Shown: positions 8,374-17,677 of the stretch, piece by piece | Numbering within the stretch: the stretch's first letter is position 1 | How the letters are laid out: every line of letters begins with the position of its first letter | Assembly (NCBI GenBank): GCA_052386745.1 | Contig: JBQTJW010000005.1 | Span: forward strand, 148,800 to 212,799 | Source: Panacagrimonas sp052386745 | Lineage (GTDB): Bacteria; Pseudomonadota; Gammaproteobacteria; Nevskiales; Nevskiaceae | DNA: 64,000 bases | Direction of reading: 5' to 3' | Program-made: the position numbers and the translations under genes | Notes under the pieces: model-generated | The model's database searches: none | What the model was told of the DNA's origin: nothing | What the model saw: only the letters and a program-made list of their open reading frames with translations

Positions 8374-10371
8374 TTAACCGAGCAAACCCCGCACCGTGGC
8401 GGCCACGCCTTCCACAGTCAGGCCAAAATGCTTGAACACCGCGGGCGCCGGGGCGGATTCGCCGAAGGTGTCCACGCCCATCGTCACGCCCTCGTCACCG
8501 ACGAAGCCGCGCCAGTAGAGCGTGACCCCGGCCTCCACCGACACGCGCGCCCGGATCGCCCGCGGCAGCACCGCCTCGCGGTAGGCCGCGCCCTGCTTCA
8601 GGAAACGCTCGGCGCAGGGCATGGAGACCACGCGCACCGCCTTGCCCGACTGGTTCAGCTGCCTGGCCGCGTCGACTGCCAGGCTCACTTCCGAGCCGGT
8701 GGCGATGATCAGCGCCTGCGGCGGCGTCGCCGGCTCCAGCAGCACGTAGCCACCGCGCAGCGCATCGCCCGCGTGCGAGGCGGCGCGCGCCTGCGGCGGC
8801 AGGTTCTGGCGCGACAGCGCGAGCACCGAGGGCCCGTTGCGCCGCTCGACCGCGGCGCGCCAGGCGATGGCGGTCTCGAAGGCGTCGGCCGGGCGCCAGG
8901 TTTCCATGTTCGGGATCAGGCGCAGCGAGGACACGTGCTCCACCGCCTGGTGCGTGGGTCCGTCCTCGCCGAGTCCGATGGAGTCGTGGGTGAAGACGTA
9001 GATGGTGCCGATCTTCATCAGCGCCGACATGCGCACCGCATTGCGGGCGTAGTCCGAGAACACCAGGAAGGTGCCGCCGTACGGGATGATGCCGCCGTGC
9101 AGCGCCAAGCCGTTCATGGCCGCCGACATGCCGAACTCGCGCACGCCATAAAACAGGTAGTTGCCGGCGAGGCTCGCGGGGCGCAGCGGCGTGGCGCCCT
9201 TCCACAGCGTGCAGTTGGATTCCGAGAGATCGGCCGAACCGCCGACCAGTTCCGGCAGCTTCGGCGCGAAGGCCTCCAGCGCGTTCTGCGAGGACTTGCG
9301 GGTGGCCACGGGCTTGTCGCCCGCGGACAGCTTGTCGATGGTGGCGGCGATGGTCTCGGACCAGTCCGCCGGCAGCTCGCCCGCGATGCGGCGCTTGAGC
9401 TCGGCTGCTTCCGGGACGAACACCGCGGAATAGCTTTCCAGCAGCGCCTTCCACTCGCTGTTGCGCGTGGCGCCCTTGGCGCGCGCGTCCCAGGCCAGCT
9501 TGATCTCGGCCGGGATCTCGAACGGCGCGTGCGGCCAGTTCAGCGCCTGCCGGGCCAGGGCGATTTCCTCGTTGCCCAGCGGCGCGCCGTGCACGCTTTC
9601 CTTGCCCTGCTTGTTGGGCGAACCAAAGCCGATGATGGTCTTGCAGCAGATCAGGGTGGGCTTGCTCTGCGAGCTGCGCGCCGTGTCCAGCGCGATCTTG
9701 ATCTCGGCCGGATCGTGGCCGTTGACGTTGCGCACCACTTCCCAGCCATAGGACTCGAAGCGCGTGGGGGTGTCGTCGCGGAACCAGTCGTGCACCTCGC
9801 CGTCGATCGAGATGTTGTTGTCGTCGTACAGCACCACGAGCTTGCCCAGGCCCAGGGTGCCAGCCAGCGAGCAGGCCTCGTGCGAGATGCCCTCCATCAG
9901 GCAGCCGTCGCCCACGAAGACGTAGGTGCGGTGGTCGATCAGCGGGAAGCCGTCGCGGTTGAACCGTGCGGCCAGGATCCTTTCGGCGATCGCCATGCCC
10001 ACGGCGTTGGCCAGGCCCTGGCCGAGCGGGCCGGTGGTGGTTTCCACGCCCGGCGTCACGAACGATTCCGGGTGCCCCGGGGTGCGGGACTTCAGCTGCC
10101 GGAACGCCTTTAGGTCTTCTATCGAAAGGTCGTAGCCCGCCAGGTGCAGCAGCGAGTACAGCAGCATCGAACCGTGGCCGTTGGACACCACGAAGCGGTC
10201 ACGGTTGAACCAGGCCGGGTCGTTCGGGTCGTGGCTGAGGTAGTCGTTCCACAGCACTTCGGCGATGTCGGCCATGCCCATGGGCATGCCGGGGTGCCCG
10301 GAATTCGCCTTCTGCACCGCGTCCATGGAGAGCGCGCGGATGGCGTTGGCGAGTTCTAGGCGGGAGGTCAT
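8374..10371 (-). CDS. tkt: Transketolase
   Basis: Thiamine-diphosphate enzyme of the pentose phosphate pathway, 665 residues, full length. It shows the N-terminal substrate loop SGHPGMPMG, the ThDP/metal motif GDG-(x)-N (GDGCLMEGISHE ending DDNNISIDG), the substrate histidine in FGSPNKQGKESVHGAPLG, and in the pyrimidine domain the ThDP-activating Glu in VREFGMSAAMNG and the THDSIGLGEDGPTHQ motif. It is upstream of gap on the same strand and probably co-transcribed. A 164-bp gap separates it from rpoZ. Confidence 0.97.
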   Translation of the reverse strand: MTSRLELANAIRALSMDAVQKANSGHPGMPMGMADIAEVLWNDYLSHDPNDPAWFNRDRFVVSNGHGSMLLYSLLHLAGYDLSIEDLKAFRQLKSRTPGHPESFVTPGVETTTGPLGQGLANAVGMAIAERILAARFNRDGFPLIDHRTYVFVGDGCLMEGISHEACSLAGTLGLGKLVVLYDDNNISIDGEVHDWFRDDTPTRFESYGWEVVRNVNGHDPAEIKIALDTARSSQSKPTLICCKTIIGFGSPNKQGKESVHGAPLGNEEIALARQALNWPHAPFEIPAEIKLAWDARAKGATRNSEWKALLESYSAVFVPEAAELKRRIAGELPADWSETIAATIDKLSAGDKPVATRKSSQNALEAFAPKLPELVGGSADLSESNCTLWKGATPLRPASLAGNYLFYGVREFGMSAAMNGLALHGGIIPYGGTFLVFSDYARNAVRMSALMKIGTIYVFTHDSIGLGEDGPTHQAVEHVSSLRLIPNMETWRPADAFETAIAWRAAVERRNGPSVLALSRQNLPPQARAASHAGDALRGGYVLLEPATPPQALIIATGSEVSLAVDAARQLNQSGKAVRVVSMPCAERFLKQGAAYREAVLPRAIRARVSVEAGVTLYWRGFVGDEGVTMGVDTFGESAPAPAVFKHFGLTVEGVAATVRGLLG

Positions 10372-10535
10372 CGAAGGCTCAGGACAGGCTTGGGAACGTG
10401 AAACTCAATGAGGATCGGTCAGCGGCGGCAAGCCGGACCGGCCGGCGCATCTGCCGCGCCGGAGCGGGTATACGTGCGCGAAACCTTTGAAACCCACGGT
10501 CGGCAGCGGTTGCCGGACCTTGCGGACCGTGCGAC

Positions 10536-10799
10536 TTACAGGTCGAAGCTGGGGTCCAGCGGCTCGAGGTCGACCTTGGGCTGCTGGATGGCGGGCAGGT
10601 CCTGCTCTTCCAGCACTTCCTTGCCGATGTAGCCGTCGGCGATCTCGCGCAGCGATAGCACCGTGGACTTGTGGTTGCCCCAGGGCAGCTTGGCATCGGC
10701 ACCGCGGGCCAGCTGGCGGGCGCGCTTGGCGGCGACCAGGGTCAGCTCGAACTGGTTGGGGATCTTGTCCAGGCAATCTTCGACGGTGACACGGGCCAT
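10536..10799 (-). CDS. rpoZ: DNA-directed RNA polymerase omega subunit
   Basis: Small RNA polymerase assembly factor of 87 residues. It begins MARVTVEDCLDKIPNQFELT and contains the conserved VAAKRARQL segment and HKSTVLSLREIADG, all diagnostic of omega. The ATG at 10799 is fixed by family alignment; the frame is open further upstream but unconserved. It lies 52 bp downstream of gmk on the same strand, the usual gmk-rpoZ order; spoT, which often follows, is absent. Confidence 0.96.
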   Translation of the reverse strand: MARVTVEDCLDKIPNQFELTLVAAKRARQLARGADAKLPWGNHKSTVLSLREIADGYIGKEVLEEQDLPAIQQPKVDLEPLDPSFDL

Positions 10800-10851
10800 T
10801 GGCTGCTCGGGCAACAAAAAAGGGCGCGAAGTGTAGCCGAACCGGCCGGCC

Positions 10852-11484
10852 CTATTCCAGCAGGCTGCGGATGAGGCTCGCGTGGCGCCGCGCCTGCGCA
10901 CGCGCATCGAGCCGCGGCGCCACGAACAGGGCCGCCAGCTCTTCCAGCGCCTGGTCAAAGTCGTGGTTCACGATCAGCGACTCGTATTCCGCGTAATGGA
11001 CCATCTCGGATCGCGCTGCCGCCATGCGCGCGGTGATGGCGGAATCGGCGTCCTGTCCGCGCCCGCGCAGCCGGCGTTCCAGCTCTGCGGCCGACGGGGG
11101 GAGGATGAAGATGGAACGGGCGTCCGGCAGTCGCTCACGCACCTGCCGGGCACCCTGCCAGTCGATGTCCAGGACCACGTCCACGCCCTGCGCCAGCAGT
11201 TCCAGCGTGCGGGCATGCCCGGTGCCATAGCGGTTTCCGAACACCTGGGCATGTTCCAGGAAGCCGTTCGCGGACACCATGGCAGCGAAGGTCGAGTCGT
11301 CGACGAAGTGGTAGTGCACGTCGTGCTGCTCGCCGGGACGCGGTGGGCGCGTGGTGTAGGAAATCGAGATGGTCACTCGCTGCCCTCGTTTTTCGAGGCA
11401 AGGCACGAGCGCGCGCGTCAGGCTGGTCTTGCCCCCGCCGGAAGGCGCGGACACGATAAACAGGTTGCCGTGTGGCTCGTACAT
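10852..11484 (-). CDS. gmk: Guanylate kinase
   Basis: Cytoplasmic nucleotide kinase converting GMP to GDP, 210 residues. The P-loop is SAPSGGGKTSL near the N-terminus, followed by the GMP-binding SYTTRPPRPGE and the DVHYHFV segment, and VVLDIDWQGARQVR in the Walker B region. The start at 11484 gives MYEPHGNLFIVSAPSGGGK, consistent with the family. It heads a gmk-rpoZ unit on the minus strand. Confidence 0.96.
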   Translation of the reverse strand: MYEPHGNLFIVSAPSGGGKTSLTRALVPCLEKRGQRVTISISYTTRPPRPGEQHDVHYHFVDDSTFAAMVSANGFLEHAQVFGNRYGTGHARTLELLAQGVDVVLDIDWQGARQVRERLPDARSIFILPPSAAELERRLRGRGQDADSAITARMAAARSEMVHYAEYESLIVNHDFDQALEELAALFVAPRLDARAQARRHASLIRSLLE

Positions 11485-11524
11485 GCGCGCAAGTTTAGCT
11501 GCCGTGCCCGGGACAGCGGGCCAA

Positions 11525-11568
11525 GGCCGACCAGTCGCAGAGCGCCATGCCCATGCGGATGGTCGGCC
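11525..11568. repeat. Long-loop inverted repeat between gmk and thiolase genes
   Basis: GGCCGACCA (11525-11533) and TGGTCGGCC (11560-11568) form a perfect 9-bp inverted repeat around a 26-nt loop, in the 132-bp gap between the thiolase stop and the gmk start on the minus strand. It could be a terminator stem for the thiolase transcript or a leader structure for gmk. No T-tract is seen, so no role is assigned. Confidence 0.4.
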
Positions 11569-11616
11569 ACGGCTCCTGCCTTCGGTCGTGTCCGGAAAGG
11601 ACTTGTCCTGGCGGCC

Positions 11617-12801
11617 TCAGGCGCGCTCGAAGATCACGGAGATGCCCTGGCCGCCGCCGATGCACATGGTCGCCAGCGCGTAGCGGCCGCCTACGCGTTG
11701 CAGTTCGTACAGCGCCTTGGTGGCGATGATGGCGCCGGTTGCGCCCACCGGGTGTCCGAGCGAGATGCCGGAGCCGTTGGGGTTGACCTTGGCCGGGTCG
11801 AAGTCCAGCTCGCGCGAGACGGCGCAGGCCTGCGCGGCGAAGGCCTCGTTGGCCTCGATCACCGCCATGTCTCTCACCGAAAGGCCGGCTTTCTTGAGGG
11901 CGATGCGCGTGGCCGGCACGGGGCCGATGCCCATGTAGGCCGGCTCCACGCCCGCGTGCGCGTAGGTGACCAGGCGCGCCAGTGGCTTGAGCCCGTTGGC
12001 CTTGGCGTAGCCAGCCTCGGCCAGGATGAGGGCGGCGGCGCCGTCGTTGAGCGTTGAGGCGTTGCCGGCGGTCACGCTGCCATCGGCCTTGAACACGGGC
12101 TTCATCTTGCCCAGCGCGTCCACGTTGGAGTCGCCGCGCACGCCTTCGTCCACTTCAAAATTGACCACGCCCTTGCGGGTCTTGATCTCCACCGGAACGA
12201 TCTGGCTCTTGAAATAGCCCTGGGCGATGGCGTTGGCGGCGCGCTTCTGGCTTTCCACCGCGGCCTCGTCCTGCATGCTGCGGCTGATGCCGTAGCGAAC
12301 GGCCACGTTCTCTGCCGTCACGCCCATGTGGATGCGCTGGAACGGGTCGTGGAGGATGCCGTTCATGTAATCGAGCATCTGCGCATCGCCCAGGCGCGCG
12401 CCCCAGCGGGCGGCGGGCACGAGGTAGGGACCGCGGCTCATGGATTCCACGCCGGCGCCCACGGCCACGTCGCACTCGCCGAGCAGGATGCTCTGCGCGG
12501 CCGATACGATGGCCTGCAGGCCCGATCCGCACAGGCGGTTCACGTTGAACGCCGGCGTTTCCTGGGGGATGCCAGCCTCGATGGCTGCGACGCGCGAAAC
12601 GTAGGCGTCGCGCGGCTCGGTGGGAATGACGTTGCCCATGACCACATGCCCGACCTGCTGGGGCTGCACGCCCGCACGTTCCAGCGCCGCCTTGATGGCG
12701 ACGGTGGCGAGGGTGGTCATGGGCACATCCTTGAGGGTGCCGCCAAAACTGCCGATGGCGGTGCGGGTGGCGCCAACGATCCAGACTTCACGCTGTGACA
12801 T
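11617..12801 (-). CDS. Acetyl-CoA acetyltransferase (thiolase)
   Basis: Cytoplasmic thiolase of 394 residues catalysing condensation or cleavage of acetoacetyl-CoA/3-ketoacyl-CoA. The nucleophilic cysteine is C91 in NRLCGSGLQ, the histidine is in GISLGHPVGATGA, and the second catalytic cysteine is C380 in MCIGGGQG. Length and the NPNGSGISLGHP segment fit the biosynthetic (PhaA/AtoB/BktB) type more than FadA, but substrate range cannot be read from sequence. The ATG at 12801 has AGGAAG nearby on the minus strand. It stands alone; the 276-bp region 12802-13077 up to minE shows no gene. Confidence 0.93.
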   Translation of the reverse strand: MSQREVWIVGATRTAIGSFGGTLKDVPMTTLATVAIKAALERAGVQPQQVGHVVMGNVIPTEPRDAYVSRVAAIEAGIPQETPAFNVNRLCGSGLQAIVSAAQSILLGECDVAVGAGVESMSRGPYLVPAARWGARLGDAQMLDYMNGILHDPFQRIHMGVTAENVAVRYGISRSMQDEAAVESQKRAANAIAQGYFKSQIVPVEIKTRKGVVNFEVDEGVRGDSNVDALGKMKPVFKADGSVTAGNASTLNDGAAALILAEAGYAKANGLKPLARLVTYAHAGVEPAYMGIGPVPATRIALKKAGLSVRDMAVIEANEAFAAQACAVSRELDFDPAKVNPNGSGISLGHPVGATGAIIATKALYELQRVGGRYALATMCIGGGQGISVIFERA

Positions 12802-13077
12802 TTGAGTGTGCTTCCTTTACTTGGGTTTCTTGAGTTGCAGGCCGGTTTGTTTGCACGAAGCAGGCCGGAGATGGATTCGGGTCGGGTCGCGCGAGATGGA
12901 CTGGAAAATGCAGGCGCCCGGATGGCGTTCAAGGCCCCGCGTCGAACGCGGCCACGCATTTGGCGAGGCCGATACACCCGGACAGGTGCCAGTGCGCGTT
13001 AATCCGCGGAGTCGGTTTCCCGGGTCATTCGCGACCGCAGCAGCACGATGGCCGGCACCGCGGTCGTCACGGTGCCG

Positions 13078-13359
13078 TCACTGTGCCTCGGGCAGCGTGA
13101 TGTTCATTTCCAGCACTTCCAGGCCCTTCTCGCGCTGAACGTTGACGTTCACCGCCGTATCGGGCACGGACACGTACTTGCGGACCACGGCCAGCAGTTC
13201 CTCGCGCAGCTGGGGCAGAAAGGAATTCGCCCCGGCCTCACCGCTCGTGGCACGCCTGCCGTCGTTGTCGCGCTGGATGGCAACGACCATCATGAGCCGG
13301 TCGCGCGCCGTGCTGGCGGTGGGCGGCTTCCTGGGCCTGAAAAATCCGAGCCAATCCAT
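13078..13359 (-). CDS. minE: Cell division topological specificity factor MinE
   Basis: 93-residue activator of MinD ATPase that drives Min oscillation and mid-cell division-site selection. The N-terminal membrane-targeting and anti-MinCD region is MDWLGFFRPRK; the dimerisation part includes LREELLAVVRKYVSV and the C-terminal strand LEVLEMNITLP. The ATG at 13359 is right for the family, and the frame upstream is unconserved. The start lies one base after the minD stop, so translation is coupled. A 7-bp stem (13054-13060/13070-13076) immediately follows the stop but lacks a T-tract. Confidence 0.95.
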   Translation of the reverse strand: MDWLGFFRPRKPPTASTARDRLMMVVAIQRDNDGRRATSGEAGANSFLPQLREELLAVVRKYVSVPDTAVNVNVQREKGLEVLEMNITLPEAQ

Positions 13360-13360
13360 T

Positions 13361-14170
13361 TCAGCCTCCGAACAGCTTGCTGAAGAACCCCTTCTTCGGC
13401 ACGTCAATGAAACGATGCGGGCGATCTTCGCCGAGGAAGCGGGCAATCAGGTCATCGTAGGCCTGACCGGCTTCGTTGGTCTGGTCGAGAATGACCGGTG
13501 ACCCCGAGTTGGACGATGACAGCACCGCGGTGGACTCCGGGATGACCGCCAGCAGCGGAATGGCCAGGATGTCCTGCACGTCCTTGAGCGAGAGCATTTC
13601 GCCCTTCTCCACGCGCAGCGGGTTGTAGCGCGTGAGCACCAGGTGCTCCTTGACGCGTCCGCCGTCGCGTTCGCTCTTGCGGGTCTTGCTGGAGAGAAGT
13701 CCCAGCACGCGGTCGGAGTCGCGCACCGAGGACACCTCGGGGTTGGTCACCACCAGCGCCTCGTCGGCGAAGTACATGGCGAGGTGGGCGCCGCGCTCGA
13801 TGCCGGCGGGCGAGTCGCAGACGATGAAATCGAATTCCTTGGACAGGTCCTCGATCACCTTGCCGACGCCCTCTTCGGTGAGCGCGTCCTTGTCGCGGGT
13901 CTGGCTGGCCGCAAGGATCGAGAGGTTCTCGTTCTGCTTGTCCTTGATGAGCGCCTGGCGCAGGTTGGCCTCGCCCTGGATGACGTTGACGAAATCGAAG
14001 ACCACGCGCCGCTCGCAGCCCATGATGAGATCGAGATTGCGCAGACCCACGTCGAAGTCGATGACGACCGTCTTCTTGCCGCGGGCGGCGAGTCCGGTCG
14101 CAAACGAGGCGCTGGTCGTGGTCTTGCCCACGCCGCCCTTGCCGGAAGTGACCACAATGATCTTTGCCAC
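13361..14170 (-). CDS. minD: Septum site-determining ATPase MinD
   Basis: Membrane-cycling ParA/Mrp-type ATPase that recruits MinC and is displaced by MinE; 269 residues, full length. The deviant Walker A motif is SGKGGVGKTTT with signature K11 and catalytic K16; the switch region is VIDFDVGLRNLDLIMG and Walker B is FDFIVCDSPAGIE. The C-terminal amphipathic membrane-targeting helix is present (KKGFFSKLFGG). It is the middle gene of minC-minD-minE, with 96 bp to minC and 1 bp to minE. Confidence 0.97.
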   Translation of the reverse strand: MAKIIVVTSGKGGVGKTTTSASFATGLAARGKKTVVIDFDVGLRNLDLIMGCERRVVFDFVNVIQGEANLRQALIKDKQNENLSILAASQTRDKDALTEEGVGKVIEDLSKEFDFIVCDSPAGIERGAHLAMYFADEALVVTNPEVSSVRDSDRVLGLLSSKTRKSERDGGRVKEHLVLTRYNPLRVEKGEMLSLKDVQDILAIPLLAVIPESTAVLSSSNSGSPVILDQTNEAGQAYDDLIARFLGEDRPHRFIDVPKKGFFSKLFGG

Positions 14171-14266
14171 GTGAACCCCTCTCTCAATGAATCACGCCCG
14201 AGGAACCCGGGCGCCTTCCCGTTATGTTTTCAGCCGAGCCGGGAATCCCCCTCCCGATTATGCCGA

Positions 14267-14983
14267 CTACCCTTCCAGCTTTTCGATCTTCAGCGTGCCA
14301 TCGACCAGCATCGCCTGCACCGCCAACCCGCGCAGCGTGCCCTGGATCTGCTCGGCCACCGCGTAGATTCCGGCCACGGCCAGCAGTTCGGCGTCCAGGT
14401 TGCGGCAGAACACGCGCGCATCGGTGTCGCCCTGGGCGCCGGCAATAGCCCGGCCGCGCAATGCGCCGTAAACGTGCACGCAGCCGTCCGCGATGACTTC
14501 CGCGCCCGGGCTGACGGTGTTCATCACGATCAGGTCCGCACCATCGGCGTAGACCTGCCGACCGGAACGGATGGGCTCGGTCACGATGCGCGCGGGCTTG
14601 CGCGGCGCGGAGACCACCTGCAACTGGACCGGCGCTACAGCCGCAACCTCCGCGGCCCGCTGCACGTTCTCGGACACGAGGTCCGCCGGAAGCACCGCCA
14701 AGCCCACCACGCCGGCCGCGCGCGCCAGTGCCCCGTCCACTGCACCAATGGGACGCAAGCCCACCGATTGCATGGCCTTGAGGATGGCGCCCAGGCTGCG
14801 CGAAAGATCGAGGCTCTCATCGGCATCCACCAGCACGGGTAGCCCGGCCGCAGCTTCGCCCAGCGATCGTGCGAACGCCTTGAGCTGGATTTCTATCGCG
14901 GACAGGTCGGCATCCAGGATCCGGACCCGGGTCATCGACAGCATGCGGCCCTTGAATTCGAGGGCGGGTCTGGAATTGGTCAT
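14267..14983 (-). CDS. minC: Septum site-determining protein MinC
   Basis: FtsZ polymerisation inhibitor of 238 residues that acts with MinD. It has an N-terminal MinC_N domain (residues ~1-100), a variable linker around residues 100-130, and the beta-helix MinC_C domain recognisable by SGRQVYADGADLIVMNTVSPGAEV-type repeats and HVYGALRGRAIAG. I chose ATG 14983; a TTG two codons upstream is possible, and neither has a strong Shine-Dalgarno. It is the first gene of the min operon and is divergent from the ATP-grasp gene at 15089, so the operon promoter lies in the 105 bp between. Confidence 0.93.
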   Translation of the reverse strand: MTNSRPALEFKGRMLSMTRVRILDADLSAIEIQLKAFARSLGEAAAGLPVLVDADESLDLSRSLGAILKAMQSVGLRPIGAVDGALARAAGVVGLAVLPADLVSENVQRAAEVAAVAPVQLQVVSAPRKPARIVTEPIRSGRQVYADGADLIVMNTVSPGAEVIADGCVHVYGALRGRAIAGAQGDTDARVFCRNLDAELLAVAGIYAVAEQIQGTLRGLAVQAMLVDGTLKIEKLEG

Positions 14984-15088
14984 GGGCAAAGCGTCTGAGT
15001 TGACGAAGTTTACCCCGGTGGCCTGTGTTTTGCGTCGGCGTTTGCGGTAGTTTGCGACCCTCCGAGAACAATAGCGCCCCGCGCATAC

Positions 15089-16597
15089 ATGGCAATCGAC
15101 TGGCAGAAATACCGCTGCAACGACTTCTACGACGAGCTCTTCGAAGCGCCGGGCCGGCCGCGCGCGTCAGCGAAGGTTCTGGCCGATTACCTGGATGACC
15201 TCAACGACGCGGAGCTGGCAGAACGGCGCCTGGCCGCCGAGCTCGCCATCAAGGTCATGGGCATCAGCTTCACGGTCTACAGCGAAGGCAAGAACGTGGA
15301 CCGGGCCTGGCCGTTCGACGTGATTCCGCGCGTGCTTCCGCGGCGCGAGTGGGAGAAGACCGAGGCCGGGCTCAAGCAGCGCGTGGCGGCGCTCAACCAC
15401 TTCATCGAAGACATCTACAACGAGCAGAAGATCATCAAGGACAAGGTCTTCCCGGCCGAAGTCCTGCAGGACTCGGTGAACTTCCGGCCGCAGTGCGTGG
15501 GAATGAAGCCGCGCAACGGCGTCTGGGCGCACATCTGCGGCAGCGACCTGGTGCGCGACAAGGACGGCACGCTGTACGTGCTGGAAGACAACCTGCGCGT
15601 TCCCTCCGGCGTCAGCTACATGGTGGAGAACCGCATGGTGATGAAGCGCGTTCTTCCCGAACTGTTCGCCAACACCAGCATCCTGCCGGTGGACGACTAC
15701 CCCGCGCAGCTCTACGACATGCTCGTGGCCATGTCGCCGCGGCCGCTGGACCAGCCCAACATCGTGCTGCTCACGCCGGGCATCTACAACAGCGCGTACT
15801 TCGAGCACTCCTGGCTGGCGCAGCAGATGGGCATCGAGCTGGTGGAAGGCACCGACCTGTTCGTGGCCGACGACGACTGCACCTACATGCGCACGATCTA
15901 CGGCCCCAAGCGCGTGGACGTGATCTACCGCCGCATCGACGACCTGTTCCTGGACCCGGAAGTCTTCCGCGAAGATTCCATTCTCGGCACCAAGGGGCTG
16001 ATGCGCTCCTGGCTCAAGGGGCGCCTGGGCCTGGCCAATGCGCCCGGTGCCGGTGTGGCCGACGACAAGGTCGTGTACGCCTTCGTGCCCAAGATGATCA
16101 AGTACTACCTGGGTGAGGATGCGATCCTGCCCAATGTGCCGAGCTGGCTGTGCATGGACGACCTGGACCGCAAGCACGTCATCGCCAACATCGAGCAGCT
16201 GGTGGTGAAACCGGCGAATGAGTCAGGCGGCTACGGCATGCTGATCGGGCCGCGGGCGTCGAAGGAGGAGTGCGACAAGTTCCGCGCCCTCATCACCGCC
16301 AACCCGCGCAACTACATGGCCCAGCCCACGCTGTCACTGTCCACCGCGCCCACGCTGATGAACGACCACACGGTGGAACCGCGGCACCTGGACCTGCGGC
16401 CGTTCATTCTCTCGCGCGGCGACTCCACCTACGTGACCACCGGCGGGCTCACGCGCGTGGCGATGACGCGCGGGTCGCTGGTGGTGAATTCCTCGCAGGG
16501 CGGCGGTGCCAAGGACACCTGGGTAGTGGATACCGACGCGGACCGCGCTTTCGCGCATTCCCAGTCGCAATCGCAGAACGACGGGGAGAAGGCCTGA
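15089..16597 (+). CDS. Circularly permuted ATP-grasp type 2 protein (DUF404/DUF407)
   Basis: 502-residue member of the circularly permuted ATP-grasp family, predicted to form amide bonds on an unknown, probably peptide-like, substrate. Family segments include YDELFEAPGRPR near the N-terminus, GMKPRNGVWAHICGSDLVRD, LYVLEDNLRVPSGVSYM, and the C-terminal VVKPANESGGYGMLIG and VTTGGLTRVA motifs. The stop overlaps the alpha-E gene start (TGATG). In many genomes this pair is joined by a transglutaminase-like and a 20S-proteasome-like gene; only the first two are here. Biological role is unknown. Confidence 0.88.
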   Translation: MAIDWQKYRCNDFYDELFEAPGRPRASAKVLADYLDDLNDAELAERRLAAELAIKVMGISFTVYSEGKNVDRAWPFDVIPRVLPRREWEKTEAGLKQRVAALNHFIEDIYNEQKIIKDKVFPAEVLQDSVNFRPQCVGMKPRNGVWAHICGSDLVRDKDGTLYVLEDNLRVPSGVSYMVENRMVMKRVLPELFANTSILPVDDYPAQLYDMLVAMSPRPLDQPNIVLLTPGIYNSAYFEHSWLAQQMGIELVEGTDLFVADDDCTYMRTIYGPKRVDVIYRRIDDLFLDPEVFREDSILGTKGLMRSWLKGRLGLANAPGAGVADDKVVYAFVPKMIKYYLGEDAILPNVPSWLCMDDLDRKHVIANIEQLVVKPANESGGYGMLIGPRASKEECDKFRALITANPRNYMAQPTLSLSTAPTLMNDHTVEPRHLDLRPFILSRGDSTYVTTGGLTRVAMTRGSLVVNSSQGGGAKDTWVVDTDADRAFAHSQSQSQNDGEKA

Positions 16598-17526
16598 TGC
16601 TGTCCCGTGTCGCGAACAATCTCTACTGGTTCGGCCGCTACCTGCAGCGCGCCGAAAACACCGCCCGCCTGATCAACGTCAATTCCAACCTGCTGCTCGA
16701 CCTGCCCCGGAACATGACTTTCGGCTGGGAGTCGCTCGTGCAGATCGTCGGCGCGGATCCCCTTTTCCGCGAGCACTACACCACCCACTCGGAAAGCAAC
16801 GTGCTGCGCTTCCTGATGCTGGACGAGCACAACGAGGGCTCCATCCTGTCGTCGCTGCACAACGCGCGCGAGATCCTTCGCACCTCACGCGACATCATGC
16901 CGCGGGAAGTCTGGGAGAAGCTCAACGACCTGCACTACTTCGTGCAGGAACGCGGAGAGATGGTGACTTCGCAGACGCGGCGGCAGGAATTCCTGCACCG
17001 CGTGATCGACGGCTCGGTGCTGGTCTACGGCACGCTCACCACCAACATGAGCCGCGAAGTCGGGTTCCAGTTTCTGAAAGTCGGCAGCCACATCGAGCAA
17101 GCCGACATGACCACGCGCATCCTCGACGTGCGCTCGACCTCGATGATCGACACCGGCCCCAAGCAGGACCTGGCGCCGTTCTACAACATCCAGTGGATGA
17201 GCGTGCTGCGCTCGCTCACGGCGTACCAAATGTTTCGCCGCCATGTGCGGGCGCGGGTCAACCGCACCGGGGTGCTGCGCTTCCTGCTGCAGAACCGTGA
17301 ATTTCCGCGCAGCGTCATGTTCTGCCTCGGCACCATCGGCTCATCCCTGCCCCACCTGCCGCAGAACCGGAACGTGGAGCGGACGCTCTGGCGTGCCCGC
17401 GCGCTGGTCCAGGACGCCAGCATCGATCAACTGGTCGAGGGTGGTCTTTCGGAATTCATCGACGAAATCCAGGTCGGGCTGGGGGAACTGCACGCAGCGT
17501 TTGCTCAGGCATTCTTCCGCGACTGA
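16597..17526 (+). CDS. Alpha-E domain protein (DUF403)
   Basis: 309-residue all-helical alpha-E family protein, invariably partnered with the circularly permuted ATP-grasp enzyme. The signature start LSRVANNLYWFGRYLQRAEN is present, as are GSHIEQADMTTRILDVR and FCLGTIGSSL. The ATG at 16597 overlaps the preceding stop (TGATG), so the two are translationally coupled. It has no recognisable catalytic residues or membrane segments. Function is not known; it presumably acts with its partner in making or modifying a small peptide. Confidence 0.88.
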   Translation: MLSRVANNLYWFGRYLQRAENTARLINVNSNLLLDLPRNMTFGWESLVQIVGADPLFREHYTTHSESNVLRFLMLDEHNEGSILSSLHNAREILRTSRDIMPREVWEKLNDLHYFVQERGEMVTSQTRRQEFLHRVIDGSVLVYGTLTTNMSREVGFQFLKVGSHIEQADMTTRILDVRSTSMIDTGPKQDLAPFYNIQWMSVLRSLTAYQMFRRHVRARVNRTGVLRFLLQNREFPRSVMFCLGTIGSSLPHLPQNRNVERTLWRARALVQDASIDQLVEGGLSEFIDEIQVGLGELHAAFAQAFFRD

Positions 17527-17677
17527 GCCGCCGTCCATGCGGGGGCGTTGGGGCGACGTCCGGCTGTCGTGTCGTTCTGGATTCCGACCGGTGCAACTCG
17601 ATCCACCCCGGGGAGCGGATCTCTCGAACGATTGAGCGTCCCAGTCGGCGGCTTGACCGCAAGCGTTCGGCCGTCCA

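Noticed and set aside
13054..13076. Terminator after minE
   Set aside because: A 7-bp stem exists right after the stop but there is no T-tract on the minus strand, so it was not called.
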